DNA of 64,000 nt from JAAURB01 sp049649525 (GCA_049649525.1 JBARZE010000060.1:124001-188000), one strand, 5' to 3'; positions 8,050-18,138 are shown, counted from the stretch's first letter. The notes: generated by a model from the sequence alone, not told the origin. Numbers and translations: made by a program.

Positions 8050-10596
8050 ATGGCTAGACAGTTAAACCTACTCTCCGGGCAAGTAATCACAACTGCACTT
8101 CATACTGAAATGGAGCAGTCCTATCTCGAATACGCCATGAGTGTCATTGTCGGGCGAGCGTTGCCGGATGTGCGCGATGGCCTCAAACCGGTGCATCGTC
8201 GGATTATGTATGCCATGCATGAATTGGGACTCACCCCAGACAGGCCTTACCGTAAATGCGCTAGAGTCGTGGGGGATGTTTTGGGTAAATATCACCCCCA
8301 TGGGGATCAGTCGGTTTATGATGCTCTTGTCCGTTTAGTCCAGGACTTTTCCAGTCGTTATCCGTTACTGGCTGGACACGGTAATTTTGGGTCGGTGGAT
8401 AATGACCCAGCCGCTGCGATGCGTTACACCGAAACTCGGTTATCTTCCATTGGACAAGCGGGGTTGCTCGATCAAGTGGGGGAAGCAACAGTTAATTTTG
8501 TTAGTAATTTTGATAATTCTCAACAAGAACCGACTGTATTACCTGCTCAACTGCCAATTTTACTACTCAACGGCAGTTCTGGGATTGCGGTGGGGATGGC
8601 AACCAATGTCCCGCCCCATAATTTAGGGGAAGTTGTCAATGGTTTAATTGCTTTAATTGATAAGCCGGATTTATCTGATGAGAAACTGTTTGGATTAATT
8701 CCAGCCCCAGATTTTCCCACGGGAGGGGAAATCATCGATACAGAGGGTATTGTCGAGGCTTATACGAAGGGAAAAGGTAGTATTACGGTGCGGGGTGTGG
8801 CAAAGATTGAAAAAGTCCCCACCGCCCAACGTCGTCGGATGAAAAACGCGATTGTGGTGACGGAATTGCCATTTCAGGTCAATAAGGCCAGTTGGATTGA
8901 AAAAATGGCTGGATTTGTTAATTCTGGGCGCTTGGAGGGGATTTCTGATATCCGGGATGAAAGCGATCGCGAAGGGATTCGTGTGGTGATTGAATTGAAG
9001 CGAGAAGCCATTGCTGAGGTGGTTTTGCATCATCTTTATCAACAAACGGATTTAATGACGCGGTTTGGGGCTATTTTTCTGGCGTTGGTGAATGGACAAC
9101 CCCGGCAGTTAAGTTTAAAGCAGATTTTACAGGAGTTTCTGAGTTTCCGAGAACAAACTCTGATCCGTCAGTATACCAACGAGTTAGAAGTGGCTGAACG
9201 TCGCGCCCATGTGGTAGAAGGGTTATTGATGGCGTTGACTAACCTCGATGATGTGATTGAGATTTTACGCCATTCCCCTGATGGGAGTACGGCTAAAGTG
9301 TCATTACAAGGGGATTTGGGATTAAGTGAGGCGCAAGCTGATGCGATTTTAGCTATGCCGATGCGGCGCTTAACTGGACTCGAACAACAGAAATTACAAG
9401 AAGAATTTGAAACGTTAACTGCCCAAATTCAAGAATTACGTCGGTTAATTGAACAACGTCCTGAGTTACTCAAGTCGCTGAAAAAGGAATTGCGATCGCT
9501 AAAACGTCAATTTGGCGATGATCGTCGCACACGCATTGTTCAGCCGGCGGATCAGGAGGCTAATTCTAAGACGAAATCTGGGAAAAGTCCATCCGGACGG
9601 GGTCGTGGCAAGTCTTCTCAGGCGGGAGAAACCTTAAAACCCTTAGTTCCTCAAGCCGAAGAAACGGTAATTGAGTTTAGTCATCGCGGTTATGTACGGC
9701 GACTCTCGGGGAAAGCCGCAGATGCTAAATCTTCTAATATTGCGAAGAAGTTAACCGTTGAAACGGCAGAGGATTTTACGGTTAATCGTTACGATACCAT
9801 GAGCGACCGCACGGTGGTGATTTTAACCCGGACAGGAAAGGCTTATCCTTTGAATGTGGCGGATATTCCTTCGGGTTCGAGTCGTTCTCGGGGTACACCG
9901 TTGATTACATTATTACCCCCGTCTGCCGCGAAAGATGAGTCTATTAGTCGTCAGGAATTGGTATTAACTCAATTTATTGTGGCTGAACATCCCAATAAAA
10001 CTGATATTATTACTCTGACTCAACAAGGTAAAATTAAACGCCTGCCATTAACTGAATTTACGGAGTTAACTAACCGTGGTATGACGGTGGTGAAGCTAAA
10101 AGATGACGATGAGTTGAGTTATGCGGCACTCTGTCAACCGCAAGATCAGGTGATGATTGCTACTTCAGGGGGGCGACTGTTACGATTACCGATTAATGAT
10201 GAACAATTACCGATTATGGGACGCACTGCCCAGGGTTCACAGGTAACGCGACTGCGCAAACAAGAAGAATTGGTGGGTTTTGTCACAACCCCTGTTAAAG
10301 GCAGTGTATTATTAGTGTCGCAAATGGGTGATGTTAAACGCATCGGGGTGAATCAATTACGCAGTAGTCGCCGGGGTGCAATTGGGACTCAAGTGTTTCA
10401 GTTTAAACAGGATACAGATTGTTTGATGGGGATAGCCCCGGTAAAATCACAACAAGTGATTCATTTACTCACCAGTGAAAATCGATTGGTTAATTTTGCC
10501 CCAGAAAGTGTCAAACTCAAAGATAAAGATCAGTCGGGCGATCGCCTATTCAAACTCTTAAAAGGAGAAACAATTTTAGAGATTAAAATCGAGTAA
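8050..10596 (+). CDS. gyrA: DNA gyrase/topoisomerase IV subunit A (GyrA/ParC family)
   Basis: An 848-residue type IIA topoisomerase A subunit that breaks and rejoins DNA through a tyrosine. The N-terminal DNA-gate domain contains SYLEYAMSVIVGRALPDVRDG, VVGDVLGKYHPHGD and the catalytic Tyr at about residue 126 in AMRYTETR. A long helical coiled coil follows, then a basic linker (KTKSGKSPSGRGRGKS) and a C-terminal propeller with repeats such as GYVRRLSG, GKIKRLPL and GDVKRIGV. No canonical GyrA box (QRRGGxG) is visible in the first blade, so the protein may behave more like ParC. Many cyanobacteria have a second A subunit, and the symbol is tentative. It is a single-gene unit as far as can be seen. 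Confidence 0.9.
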   Translation: MARQLNLLSGQVITTALHTEMEQSYLEYAMSVIVGRALPDVRDGLKPVHRRIMYAMHELGLTPDRPYRKCARVVGDVLGKYHPHGDQSVYDALVRLVQDFSSRYPLLAGHGNFGSVDNDPAAAMRYTETRLSSIGQAGLLDQVGEATVNFVSNFDNSQQEPTVLPAQLPILLLNGSSGIAVGMATNVPPHNLGEVVNGLIALIDKPDLSDEKLFGLIPAPDFPTGGEIIDTEGIVEAYTKGKGSITVRGVAKIEKVPTAQRRRMKNAIVVTELPFQVNKASWIEKMAGFVNSGRLEGISDIRDESDREGIRVVIELKREAIAEVVLHHLYQQTDLMTRFGAIFLALVNGQPRQLSLKQILQEFLSFREQTLIRQYTNELEVAERRAHVVEGLLMALTNLDDVIEILRHSPDGSTAKVSLQGDLGLSEAQADAILAMPMRRLTGLEQQKLQEEFETLTAQIQELRRLIEQRPELLKSLKKELRSLKRQFGDDRRTRIVQPADQEANSKTKSGKSPSGRGRGKSSQAGETLKPLVPQAEETVIEFSHRGYVRRLSGKAADAKSSNIAKKLTVETAEDFTVNRYDTMSDRTVVILTRTGKAYPLNVADIPSGSSRSRGTPLITLLPPSAAKDESISRQELVLTQFIVAEHPNKTDIITLTQQGKIKRLPLTEFTELTNRGMTVVKLKDDDELSYAALCQPQDQVMIATSGGRLLRLPINDEQLPIMGRTAQGSQVTRLRKQEELVGFVTTPVKGSVLLVSQMGDVKRIGVNQLRSSRRGAIGTQVFQFKQDTDCLMGIAPVKSQQVIHLLTSENRLVNFAPESVKLKDKDQSGDRLFKLLKGETILEIKIE

Positions 10597-10698
10597 TCAC
10601 TTGCTTTTATTTGTATTATATCAGCGTATAATCTGAGTTAATATCCTCTAAAATCTGCTAAATTAAACTTGAGAAACAGCAGCGCTCAATCAGTCCGA

Positions 10699-12516
10699 AT
10701 GAAAAAACAGCCGTGGTATTTATGGCAGCCATCTCAAAATTTTCTATGGGGAATTTCTGGGATTGGCTTGATTTTGATTTGTGGTTTAGTCTTTCTCTGG
10801 AATTTAGGGGCAGTGGGTTTAGTCGATGAAACTGAACCTTTATTTGCTGAAGCTGCCCGTCAAATGACGGTGACAGGAAACTGGATTACTCCTTATTTTA
10901 ATCAAGAAACTCGCTTTGATAAACCGCCATTAGTGTATTGGTTAATGGCAGTGGGTTATCAAGTTTTGGGGGTAAATGAATGGGCAGTGCGTTTGCCTTC
11001 GGCTGTTGCTGCAATTATCCTCACCATTGCTTGTTTTTTAGCTTTACGTTCTTTTGGCTTTTTACCGAATAATAAGTCTTCTCAAACTCAACCCTTTTGG
11101 CTGTCTGCTGGGATAGGTGCGACGCTGGCTGCATTCAATTTAGAAACTATTGTTTGGGCGCGTCAAGGGGTTTCTGACATGCTGTTAAATGGGTGTATGG
11201 GAACGGGGTTACTCTGCTTTTTTTGGGGATATGCAGCTAGCGAAAAAATGCCGAAAATATCTCGTTTTATTCCTCATACCGGCTATTTATTCTTTTATAT
11301 TTTAACCGCATTAGCCGTTCTAACAAAAGGGCCAGTTGGGATTGTTTTACCCGGATTAATTCTCACCACTTTTTTGCTTTATACCCATCAACTCAAAGCT
11401 GTTATTCAAGAGATGAATTTGCTGCTAGGCAGCTTAATATTCTCCGCCATTACTGTACCTTGGTTTGTGTTAATCACCCTAGAAAATGGTCAAGCTTATA
11501 TTGATTCTTTCTTTGGTTATCACAATGTAGAACGATTTACTCAAGTTGTAAATGGTCATTCTGCGCCTTGGTATTTCTATTTTATCGTTATTTTAATTGG
11601 CTTTTTACCTTGGTCAATTTATTTACCCGTTTCTATCTGGCGTTTAAAGTTATTAAACCGCTCTTTTTGGCTGGGTCAAAGTCGTTCTGCTCACTTGGGT
11701 TTATTTGCCTTTTTTTGGTTTGCTAGTATTTTTATATTTTTCTCTATTTCTGTCACTAAGCTTCCCAGTTATGTTTTACCTTTAATGCCAGCGGCAGCTA
11801 TTTTAGTTTCTCTATTTTGGAGTGAAGTTATTATTTATAAACCCTCTAGAAATAAAAGTCTTTTCTGGAGTACTATTTTTAATATTATTGTTTTAATTAC
11901 TATTGGTATTTTTTGCTTTTATAGTCCCCGTTTAATTAGTAGCGATCCTGCAATTATTAATTTACCATTAGCTATTGCCAACTCGAATCTTCCGGAATTA
12001 GGAGGATTAATTTGGTTAATAACTGCCTTAGCAATTGCTGTTGTCTTTACCCGTAAATCTCAAAAAAAATGGATACTCGGAATTAATATAATTGGGTTTA
12101 TTGCTTTTTACATCTTCGTGATTAATCCAGCCATATTTTTTATAGACGATATTCGCCAATTCCCATTAAGACAACTCTCTTTACAAGTTTCTCAAGTTCA
12201 ACAACCCCAAGAAGAAATAATCATGATTGGGTTTAAAAAACCCAGTATTGTATTTTATAGTCAGCGTCCCGTTCAATACTTTAGTACGCGGAATTTTCTT
12301 AAACCTTATAATGAACCGATTGATTATCTCAAAAATTCTGTTTTAAATTCATCAAATAGCGTAAATTCATTAGTCATTAGTCGCCCAAAAGATCTTAATA
12401 GAATCGGAATCAAACCAGAAGATTATCAAGTTTTAAATCAACAAGGTTCATATCTCCTCATTCGGATCGATAAACGGATGATTCTGAATCGAGTATTAAA
12501 TTTAGACCCATCCTAA
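10699..12516 (+). CDS. Glycosyltransferase family 39 (ArnT/PMT-like) membrane protein
   Basis: A large integral membrane protein of about 605 residues with ten or more hydrophobic segments. The N-terminal loop shows the GT39/ArnT hallmark DETEPLFAEAARQM (acidic catalytic motif), then TRFDKPPLVYWLMA. Later segments include LTKGPVGIVLPG and SVTKLPSYVLPLMPAAAIL. These enzymes move a sugar from a polyprenyl-phosphate donor to a lipid or protein acceptor on the outer face of the membrane. The ATG at 10699 (MKKQPWYLW) is preferred to the upstream TTG at 10669, because the extra ten residues look like leader. The acceptor is unknown. Confidence 0.85.
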   Translation: MKKQPWYLWQPSQNFLWGISGIGLILICGLVFLWNLGAVGLVDETEPLFAEAARQMTVTGNWITPYFNQETRFDKPPLVYWLMAVGYQVLGVNEWAVRLPSAVAAIILTIACFLALRSFGFLPNNKSSQTQPFWLSAGIGATLAAFNLETIVWARQGVSDMLLNGCMGTGLLCFFWGYAASEKMPKISRFIPHTGYLFFYILTALAVLTKGPVGIVLPGLILTTFLLYTHQLKAVIQEMNLLLGSLIFSAITVPWFVLITLENGQAYIDSFFGYHNVERFTQVVNGHSAPWYFYFIVILIGFLPWSIYLPVSIWRLKLLNRSFWLGQSRSAHLGLFAFFWFASIFIFFSISVTKLPSYVLPLMPAAAILVSLFWSEVIIYKPSRNKSLFWSTIFNIIVLITIGIFCFYSPRLISSDPAIINLPLAIANSNLPELGGLIWLITALAIAVVFTRKSQKKWILGINIIGFIAFYIFVINPAIFFIDDIRQFPLRQLSLQVSQVQQPQEEIIMIGFKKPSIVFYSQRPVQYFSTRNFLKPYNEPIDYLKNSVLNSSNSVNSLVISRPKDLNRIGIKPEDYQVLNQQGSYLLIRIDKRMILNRVLNLDPS

Positions 12517-12588
12517 AAATAATTCAATCTCGGTCAAATTTCTCAAGAAACGTTATCATAGTCATGACGTTAAGTTTTGTAAAGAACA

Positions 12589-13206
12589 TTGACTGCTAGC
12601 TTAGGATTAACACAACCCATTCAACAACCCCTAGCTTGGCATCGTTTACGTCCTCAGTGGCAAGGGGGAGAAGATGCCATCCGTCAGGGGTTACCCCATA
12701 CTCAACTGTCTCCACCGTGGCAAATATTGCTGCTTGGGGATGGTTCTCCAACACGACATCTGCAACTGTTGACGGGGGAACCAACGGAAGTTGATGTGAT
12801 TGATATGTCGCCCGTTGAGATGGATACAGACGGCGCGCCCGATTTAATACAGGCGGTTCCCGGCCCTCGCCTGCGTCGTCAGGTGTGGTTGAGAACGGCT
12901 TCTGGGCAGCGACTGGCTTATGCGACTTCTTGGTGGGAGGCGAGTCATGTGGATGAATATCTACAAAATCGGACGATTCCCATTTGGGCCAGTTTAACCC
13001 GGTTACGAACAGAACTTTATCGCGATGTCCAAGGACTGTATTATGGAGATTCTCAGGCGTTAGAATTAGCGTTTGGATATCCGGGGCCGTTTTGGGGTCG
13101 TCATTATTTATTTTGGCATCATGGTAAACCCTTCACTTTAATTTATGAAGTCTTTTCCCCCTATTTAACAAAATATTTAGGGCCGATGCAGCGGGTAGAT
13201 CATTGA
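12589..13206 (+). CDS. Chorismate lyase (chorismate--pyruvate lyase, DUF98/UbiC-like)
   Basis: A 205-residue protein of the cyanobacterial chorismate lyase family, which makes 4-hydroxybenzoate from chorismate as the ring precursor of plastoquinone. The core shows WQILLLGDGSPTRHLQLLTG, RLRRQVWLRTASGQRLAYATSW, PIWASLTRLRTELYRDVQGLYYG and the C-terminal GPFWGRHYLFWHHGKPFTLIYEVFSP. The pattern LLGDGSPTRHL..R.V.L with an Arg and later Glu fits the family active site. The start is a TTG; no good ATG lies near it. The enzyme is cytoplasmic. It follows the GT39 gene by 72 bases on the same strand, but no functional link is evident. Confidence 0.85.
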   Translation: MTASLGLTQPIQQPLAWHRLRPQWQGGEDAIRQGLPHTQLSPPWQILLLGDGSPTRHLQLLTGEPTEVDVIDMSPVEMDTDGAPDLIQAVPGPRLRRQVWLRTASGQRLAYATSWWEASHVDEYLQNRTIPIWASLTRLRTELYRDVQGLYYGDSQALELAFGYPGPFWGRHYLFWHHGKPFTLIYEVFSPYLTKYLGPMQRVDH

Positions 13207-13646
13207 TGAAGTGCAAAGTAAAGTTAAGCCTTTCGCAAATATCTTGTACTTTCGATCAACTAATTCTAAATATTCTTAACTGTTGATCTGTGTGACTTTA
13301 GAGATTAAGAAAATATTGACAGAAAGTTTACGGGTAAAGTGATGACATTATTTCTAGTTTAGCGGGTACAACTCGCCTCAGTGGGGATAGCCTTAATTGG
13401 AATCTCTCGAAAGCTCGTTCTAGAGTAGATTTCCAAATCGTGGGTTATGATATTAATGCTGATTCTGCTAATATTCTAGAACCTTAAACCACGGTAGGTT
13501 GATTAACGCGGTAGTGTATTAGTTACTGCTTTGAAGTTGAAAAAAGCTCAGGGTTAATCTAAAACTTAAATTATAAATAGGGAATAATTTAATATTTGAG
13601 TTAGTATTAAACCCTGTTTGCTTAAAGGGCATAAGCAGATGATCAC
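13207..13646. other. Intergenic region with a short unrecognised coding-like fragment
   Basis: About 440 bases between two convergent genes. A frame at 13341-13487 (+) reads like real protein (SSLAGTTRLSGDSLNW, VDFQIVGYDINADSANIL) but is preceded by an in-frame stop with no start, so it is at most the tail of a lost gene. No other element was recognised; no strong terminator hairpin was found for either flanking gene. Confidence 0.4.
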
Positions 13647-15710
13647 TTATGCTCTAGTTTGACTTGTAATTAACTGTTGCTGCATTTCATCAATATTTTG
13701 AGCGGGTTTTTTGCATTGTAAACCTTGACAAACTAATCCCATCATTCCAGCCGTTAAAGTGGGGTCATTTTTTAAAATTGCCACTGGTAGATATTGAGAA
13801 ATTAAATAGTTGATTTGTTCTGCATCAGTCTTGACTAATGTATTATTCCGATACCAATCTAATGCTAAAAACAAACTCGGACAACTTTGAGAAGATTCTT
13901 GCATCACGCTACTAAATGCTTCTAACCCTCGTTCGGCTTTGTCTAAATAACGTAAATCTTCTGTTAATAAGAATAGACGAACTAAATTAACAATCGCAAT
14001 TCCATTGGCTGCGGGAGTGGCGTTATCGGTATAACTGCGTTCTCGCATTAATAAATCTGCTCCTGTGTCCGTTGCTGTATTATAATATCCACCGACTTCT
14101 AAACTCCAGAGAAACTCATCAAATTCTGCTTGAACTTTAACGGCATTTCCCCACCATTTTTGAGTATTACTATCCTCAAGAGAAACACTCGCCTGATGCA
14201 AATCAATTAAAGCTTTAATGAATAACGCATAATCTTCGGACTGGGCTAAAACCGCGACTTCTCCATCATAATTAACGCGATGTAAGCGTTCATTCAGCCA
14301 TTGATGATTGAGAATAAAATCAGCCGCAACAGAAGCTAACTCTAAGTATTCTGATTGTTGAAACACAGTTGCTGCCCGCGCTAAACCCGAAATCATTAAA
14401 CTATTCCAAGCTACAATCATTTTAGTATCGGTGACTGCTGGAATTCGACCCGGCCAAGCTTTGGTTTTGGCTTCGGTATTATCACAAGCTGGCTCAAACG
14501 TTACGATATTGTCTGGAAAATCACCATAACGCACTGCAAATAGTTTAGATAAAATCGTTTCAATATTGGATGTAAATGCTTCTGCATTAGTTCGTTGTAA
14601 AACAATTTTCCCTTCAAAATTGCCCGACTTGGTAATGTTAAATTGAGTTTGTAATTCGACTATTTCTTCTGGCTTTAATAACGCTTCGAGTTCAGCATAA
14701 GTCCACACATAAAACGCCCCTTCTTCGGGTTCAGCTTCATCAGGTGTGGTAAAACTATCAGCATCTTGTGCAGCGTAAAAATAGCCGAACGGGGCGGTCA
14801 TTTCTCGTTTCAGCCATGCAACTGTCCCAGTCACAGCCCGTTGAAACGCAGGATGTTGAATACCTGCACTCCACAAATTCGCTAAATACTCGACAATTTG
14901 CCCATTATCATAGAGCATTTTTTCAAAGTGAGGCACTGTCCAAGTCGGGTCAACTGTGTAGCGATGAAACCCACCCGCCACATGGTCATAAATGCCTCCT
15001 GTCGCTAAATCTAACCCTCGTTGAGTACAAGTTTGTTTGGTGTCATAGCGAGACTCAGCGTTAAACCGATAGCGGTGTAATGCCGCGTTAGCATAGGGAA
15101 TCATTGGGAAACGAGGCCCCCCATATTCGGAATGACTAATCACCCCTGTAGCGGTTTCTAGCCCCTGCAGCAACAACGTTTCACTCAGTTTAGCATCCGG
15201 TAAAATTGTCGATTGAATCAGCGCCTGATTAATTTCCTGTTTGATGTTTTGCAAGCGAGTTTTTTCAGCATCATAAAAGTTTCGTACCCGTTGCAATACT
15301 TCTAAAAATCCAGGACGACCATAACGCGGTTCGAGGGGAAAATACGTCCCGCCCACAAACGGAACTAAATCATCCGGTGATAAAAAAATATTCAGCGGCC
15401 AGCCCCCTTGACCTGTCATCATTTGCAGCGCTTGCATATAAATACTATCAATTTCGGGGCGTTCTTCACGATCTACTTTGATCGGGAGAAAATAAGTATT
15501 CATATAAGCCGCTATTGCGCTGTCTGAAAAGGCTTCCCCTTCCATCACCGTACACCAATGACAACTAGAGTAACCAATCGATAGAAAAATCGGTTTATCC
15601 GTTTGACGGGCAGTTTCAATGGCTTCATCACACCAAGGCCACCAATTAATTGGGTTATCTGCGTGTTTACGAAGGTAAAGGCTTTGAGACTGGGCTAGAC
15701 GGTTTGCCAT
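13647..15710 (-). CDS. YyaL/DUF255 thioredoxin-domain protein (SPATA20-like)
   Basis: A 687-residue protein with an N-terminal thioredoxin-like DUF255 domain and a C-terminal (alpha/alpha) barrel resembling glycoside hydrolases or epimerases. The N-terminus shows NRLAQSQSLYLRKHADNPINWW and the CxxC site SSCHWCTVMEGEAF, then VDREERPEIDSIYM and GQGGWPLNIFLSPD. The barrel begins near GGIYDHVAGGFHRYTVDPTWTVPHFEKMLYDN, which I give only as a landmark. Length agrees with the family (about 680-700). The usual CHWCHVM motif here reads CHWCTVM, keeping both cysteines. The family is conserved from bacteria to man, but its reaction is not settled. Confidence 0.9.
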   Translation of the reverse strand: MANRLAQSQSLYLRKHADNPINWWPWCDEAIETARQTDKPIFLSIGYSSCHWCTVMEGEAFSDSAIAAYMNTYFLPIKVDREERPEIDSIYMQALQMMTGQGGWPLNIFLSPDDLVPFVGGTYFPLEPRYGRPGFLEVLQRVRNFYDAEKTRLQNIKQEINQALIQSTILPDAKLSETLLLQGLETATGVISHSEYGGPRFPMIPYANAALHRYRFNAESRYDTKQTCTQRGLDLATGGIYDHVAGGFHRYTVDPTWTVPHFEKMLYDNGQIVEYLANLWSAGIQHPAFQRAVTGTVAWLKREMTAPFGYFYAAQDADSFTTPDEAEPEEGAFYVWTYAELEALLKPEEIVELQTQFNITKSGNFEGKIVLQRTNAEAFTSNIETILSKLFAVRYGDFPDNIVTFEPACDNTEAKTKAWPGRIPAVTDTKMIVAWNSLMISGLARAATVFQQSEYLELASVAADFILNHQWLNERLHRVNYDGEVAVLAQSEDYALFIKALIDLHQASVSLEDSNTQKWWGNAVKVQAEFDEFLWSLEVGGYYNTATDTGADLLMRERSYTDNATPAANGIAIVNLVRLFLLTEDLRYLDKAERGLEAFSSVMQESSQSCPSLFLALDWYRNNTLVKTDAEQINYLISQYLPVAILKNDPTLTAGMMGLVCQGLQCKKPAQNIDEMQQQLITSQTRA

Positions 15711-16208
15711 AGTAGATACTTTGCTCTGTTCTCATCTAGTAGGATTTTAGTGTAACGCAATTTCTTGGGACAACAAGCTCAGCTTTTGCCGGGGGTGATT
15801 CACCCGATAAAATCTTAAGTTTTAAGAATATATGAGTCAATTAATGAATTTATCTCATTAGTTATCTATCTTCGGGGTTGAGTGTGAACCGAGTGTGATT
15901 CAAATATTTCTACAGCAATCAGAACTGAAGCCTTGATATGATAAGTTTTTTCAGATTTAATCTCGGGTCGAGACTGTATGATGATCTCGATTTTGCGGGT
16001 CGCAAGTGTCTCTAATTTCTTGATAAAAGTTGGCTGAAACTACCGCATAAATCATTAAGTGCTTATGCTATAATGACAGCGGTTGAGACTGGATATCGGT
16101 TGCAGTTTTTGTTCTCAGTGTTGACAGGTTTTTTTCTGTTTCATTCTGCTAAGCTCGCCTCCGAGATCTCTATCTCTACAGAAAACTACCTGATTTTGGA
16201 GATATCGT
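15711..16208. promoter_or_regulatory. Upstream region and probable long 5' leader of the RRM gene
   Basis: About 500 bases between the divergent YyaL gene and the RRM protein gene. Cyanobacterial rbp genes are often cold-inducible and carry long untranslated leaders, and this AT-rich region with a clear ribosome-binding site at its end fits that. The site GGAG at 16198-16201 stands 7 bases before the ATG at 16209. I could not fix a promoter, and the regulation is inference from the family. Confidence 0.4.
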
Positions 16209-16523
16209 ATGTCAATTTATATTGGTAACCTAGCCTATGAGGTTACACAGGAGGATTTAACCTCTGTTTTTGCTGAATATGGTTCAGTGAAGCGGGTTAA
16301 TATCCCCACTGACCGTGAAACCGGTCGTCCCCGTGGTTTCGCTTTTGTTGAAATGGAAACAGAAGCTGAAGAAACTGCGGCAATTGATGAGCTAGATGGC
16401 GCAGAATGGATGGGACGCGACCTGAAAGTCAACAAAGCCAAACCACGGGAAAAACGCAGTGGTTCGTTTGGTGGTGGCGGTGGTGGCCGTCGCGGTGGTG
16501 GCGGTTACCGCAGTAGCTACTAG
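16209..16523 (+). CDS. RNA-binding protein with one RRM and a glycine-rich tail
   Basis: A 104-residue Rbp-type protein. The single RNA-recognition motif spans residues 1-80: RNP2 is IYIGNLAYE and RNP1 is RGFAFVEME, both with the expected aromatic residues. The C-terminal tail GSFGGGGGGRRGGGGYRSSY is glycine-rich, as in cyanobacterial cold-inducible Rbp proteins and plant glycine-rich RNA-binding proteins. It probably binds U/G-rich RNA and helps RNA metabolism in the cold. The start is supported by GGAG 7 bases upstream. rpsU follows about 150 bases downstream on the same strand, an arrangement common in cyanobacteria. A terminator hairpin lies between the two. Confidence 0.95.
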   Translation: MSIYIGNLAYEVTQEDLTSVFAEYGSVKRVNIPTDRETGRPRGFAFVEMETEAEETAAIDELDGAEWMGRDLKVNKAKPREKRSGSFGGGGGGRRGGGGYRSSY

Positions 16524-16582
16524 GTTTGGATTCATCAGTGATGAGAAGATATAGTTAAAACCCCGATTCTTGGTTTTATCTG

Positions 16583-16613
16583 GGACAGGGTCTAACTCTG
16601 TCCTCTTTTTATT
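16583..16613 (+). terminator. Rho-independent terminator after the RRM gene
   Basis: A nine-pair stem, GGACAGGGT pairing with ACTCTGTCC around a CTA loop (two G-T pairs), is followed at once by TCTTTTTATT. It lies 60 bases after the RRM stop and before rpsU, so it could end the rbp transcript or attenuate read-through into rpsU. Confidence 0.8.
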
Positions 16614-16672
16614 CAAAGTTTAGCCTAATAGTGTCAGAATATTAGGAATTGTAAAAATTAGGAGGATATTGA

Positions 16673-16873
16673 ATGGCCCAGGTACTTGTCGGTGAAAATG
16701 AACAGTTAGAGTCCGCTTTACGTCGATTTAAACGCAAAGTATCTCAAGCAGATATTTTTGCAGATATGAAAAAAAATCGTTATTATGAGACGGTGGCTCA
16801 GAAGCAGAAACGCAAAGAAATTGCCAGACATCGAGAGCGCAGAAGAATGCGTAACCGCAGTAGACGGTTTTAG
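16673..16873 (+). CDS. rpsU: 30S ribosomal protein S21
   Basis: A 66-residue basic protein matching bacterial S21. It begins AQVLVGENEQLESALRRFKRKVSQADIF, given here only as its landmark, with the usual DMKKNRYYE and a C-terminus rich in Arg (RHRERRRMRNRSRRF). S21 joins the small subunit late and helps the 30S subunit contact mRNA at the Shine-Dalgarno region. A strong Shine-Dalgarno AGGAGG at 16660-16665 fixes the ATG at 16673. Its position after an RRM gene is typical of cyanobacteria and suggests shared cold or stress control. Confidence 0.96.
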   Translation: MAQVLVGENEQLESALRRFKRKVSQADIFADMKKNRYYETVAQKQKRKEIARHRERRRMRNRSRRF

Positions 16874-17120
16874 AGAGTACTCAGTTTCATTTAAGATACA
16901 GTGTTCTTTTGAATACTATATAAATTGGGTTAACCGATATTTTTGAACAGTATTCACCCGTTTGTGACCAGATAGCAAGATACAAACTTGCTTCTACACA
17001 AAATATGGATTCCCATTCTAAAACTACAGTAATCCGAAATCCGCTTGCCATCGCGGGCGATCGCGTCGAGGTTAATGGCTGGGGTGCGTCGAGGGGCGCA
17101 CCTTTAAAGCTAGCGATCAG

Positions 17121-17940
17121 TTAGGCTATCTCTAAATCTCCATTAAAAATTAAGTTTCCTTCTGGGGTAAATCCTGTGGCAATGAGACTGCCAGAAATCT
17201 CTGTCACAGAGGGTGATGTGGGATATAAATCAAAAACTCCATCATTTTCTCGAACAAAGTCAAGATTTGTGGGTAACTGAGCAAAGTTTGTAGTTTGATA
17301 CGACAAGAATCCATTTTCCACAATTCTACTCAAACTCTTCAGTTAAAAGGGTATCCGGCGCAGCAATAATCAGTTAATCTCCTTCTTTGGCGTTATAATC
17401 TTCTATAATATCCACTCCAGATTCAGGAGTCGGTTCAGTTGTGCCGTCCAAGTCAAACTCGTACTCATTTCTGTAGAAATTAAAACGGAAAGAATCTGCC
17501 CCCGCCCCTGCCATTAAAGTATCGCTTCCTTCTCCACCTGTCAAGCGATCGCTGCCATCATCTCCCTGTAGGTTATCATTTCCCAAGCCACCGATCAAAG
17601 TATCACTATCGCCTGCACAGATCAGATAATCATCACCGCCTCCGCCATCTAAGTAGTCATTTCCTGAAGGAGTATAACAGGAAAATCCTGCACAGACTGT
17701 ATTGAATACATCCAAGCCGCCAAACAATATATCGTTTCCCGCGCCCCCAATTAAGGTGTCGTTACCGCCACCACCATCAAGAATATCATCTCCATCTCCG
17801 CCGTTGAGAAAGTCTTTACCTCTTCCTCGTCCACTACTGAGCGATAACGAGATCTCACCATTTTCAATTGATACTGAAGGCGTTTGGGAGTCTCCAGTTA
17901 TTGTATAACAATACGGGGTTAAGTTATAAATTATTAACAC
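17121..17940 (-). pseudogene. RTX (haemolysin-type Ca-binding) repeat protein gene, broken
   Basis: From a GTG at 17940 the frame encodes several nine-residue RTX repeats of the GGxGxDxLx type (GGDGDDILDGGGGNDTLIGG, GGLGNDNLQGDDGSDRLTGG). It then reads FRFNFYRNE and GVDIIEDYNAKEGD before a TAA at 17374-17376. Ignoring that stop, the frame runs on as LIIAAPDTLLTEE. A one-base shift near 17335 then links it to SRIVENGFLSYQTTNF and the C-terminus IATGFTPEGNLIFNGDLEIA at 17121. One nonsense mutation and one frameshift therefore split a protein of about 270 residues. RTX proteins bind calcium outside the cell and are usually exported by type I secretion; no secretion genes are nearby. Confidence 0.75.
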
Positions 17941-18138
17941 TTCAGGCTGTTCTCAGGGGAATTTAATGTTATTGAATTTGAATATAACCAGAAGAGATTT
18001 CAGTAAATTATTAATCTATCTGATAACGCCTAGTTGATCGATCTATTCAAGGGGTTAAGCCTACTATTTTTATGGTAGAGGATGAAATCGGATTAGTTTT
18101 ATTGTTACAATTTCTCTGTTTGTTATACCGGGGATAAA

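Noticed and set aside
13341..13487. Possible small gene with coding-like sequence
   Set aside because: An in-frame stop precedes it directly, there is no start codon or ribosome site, and the fragment is under 50 codons.
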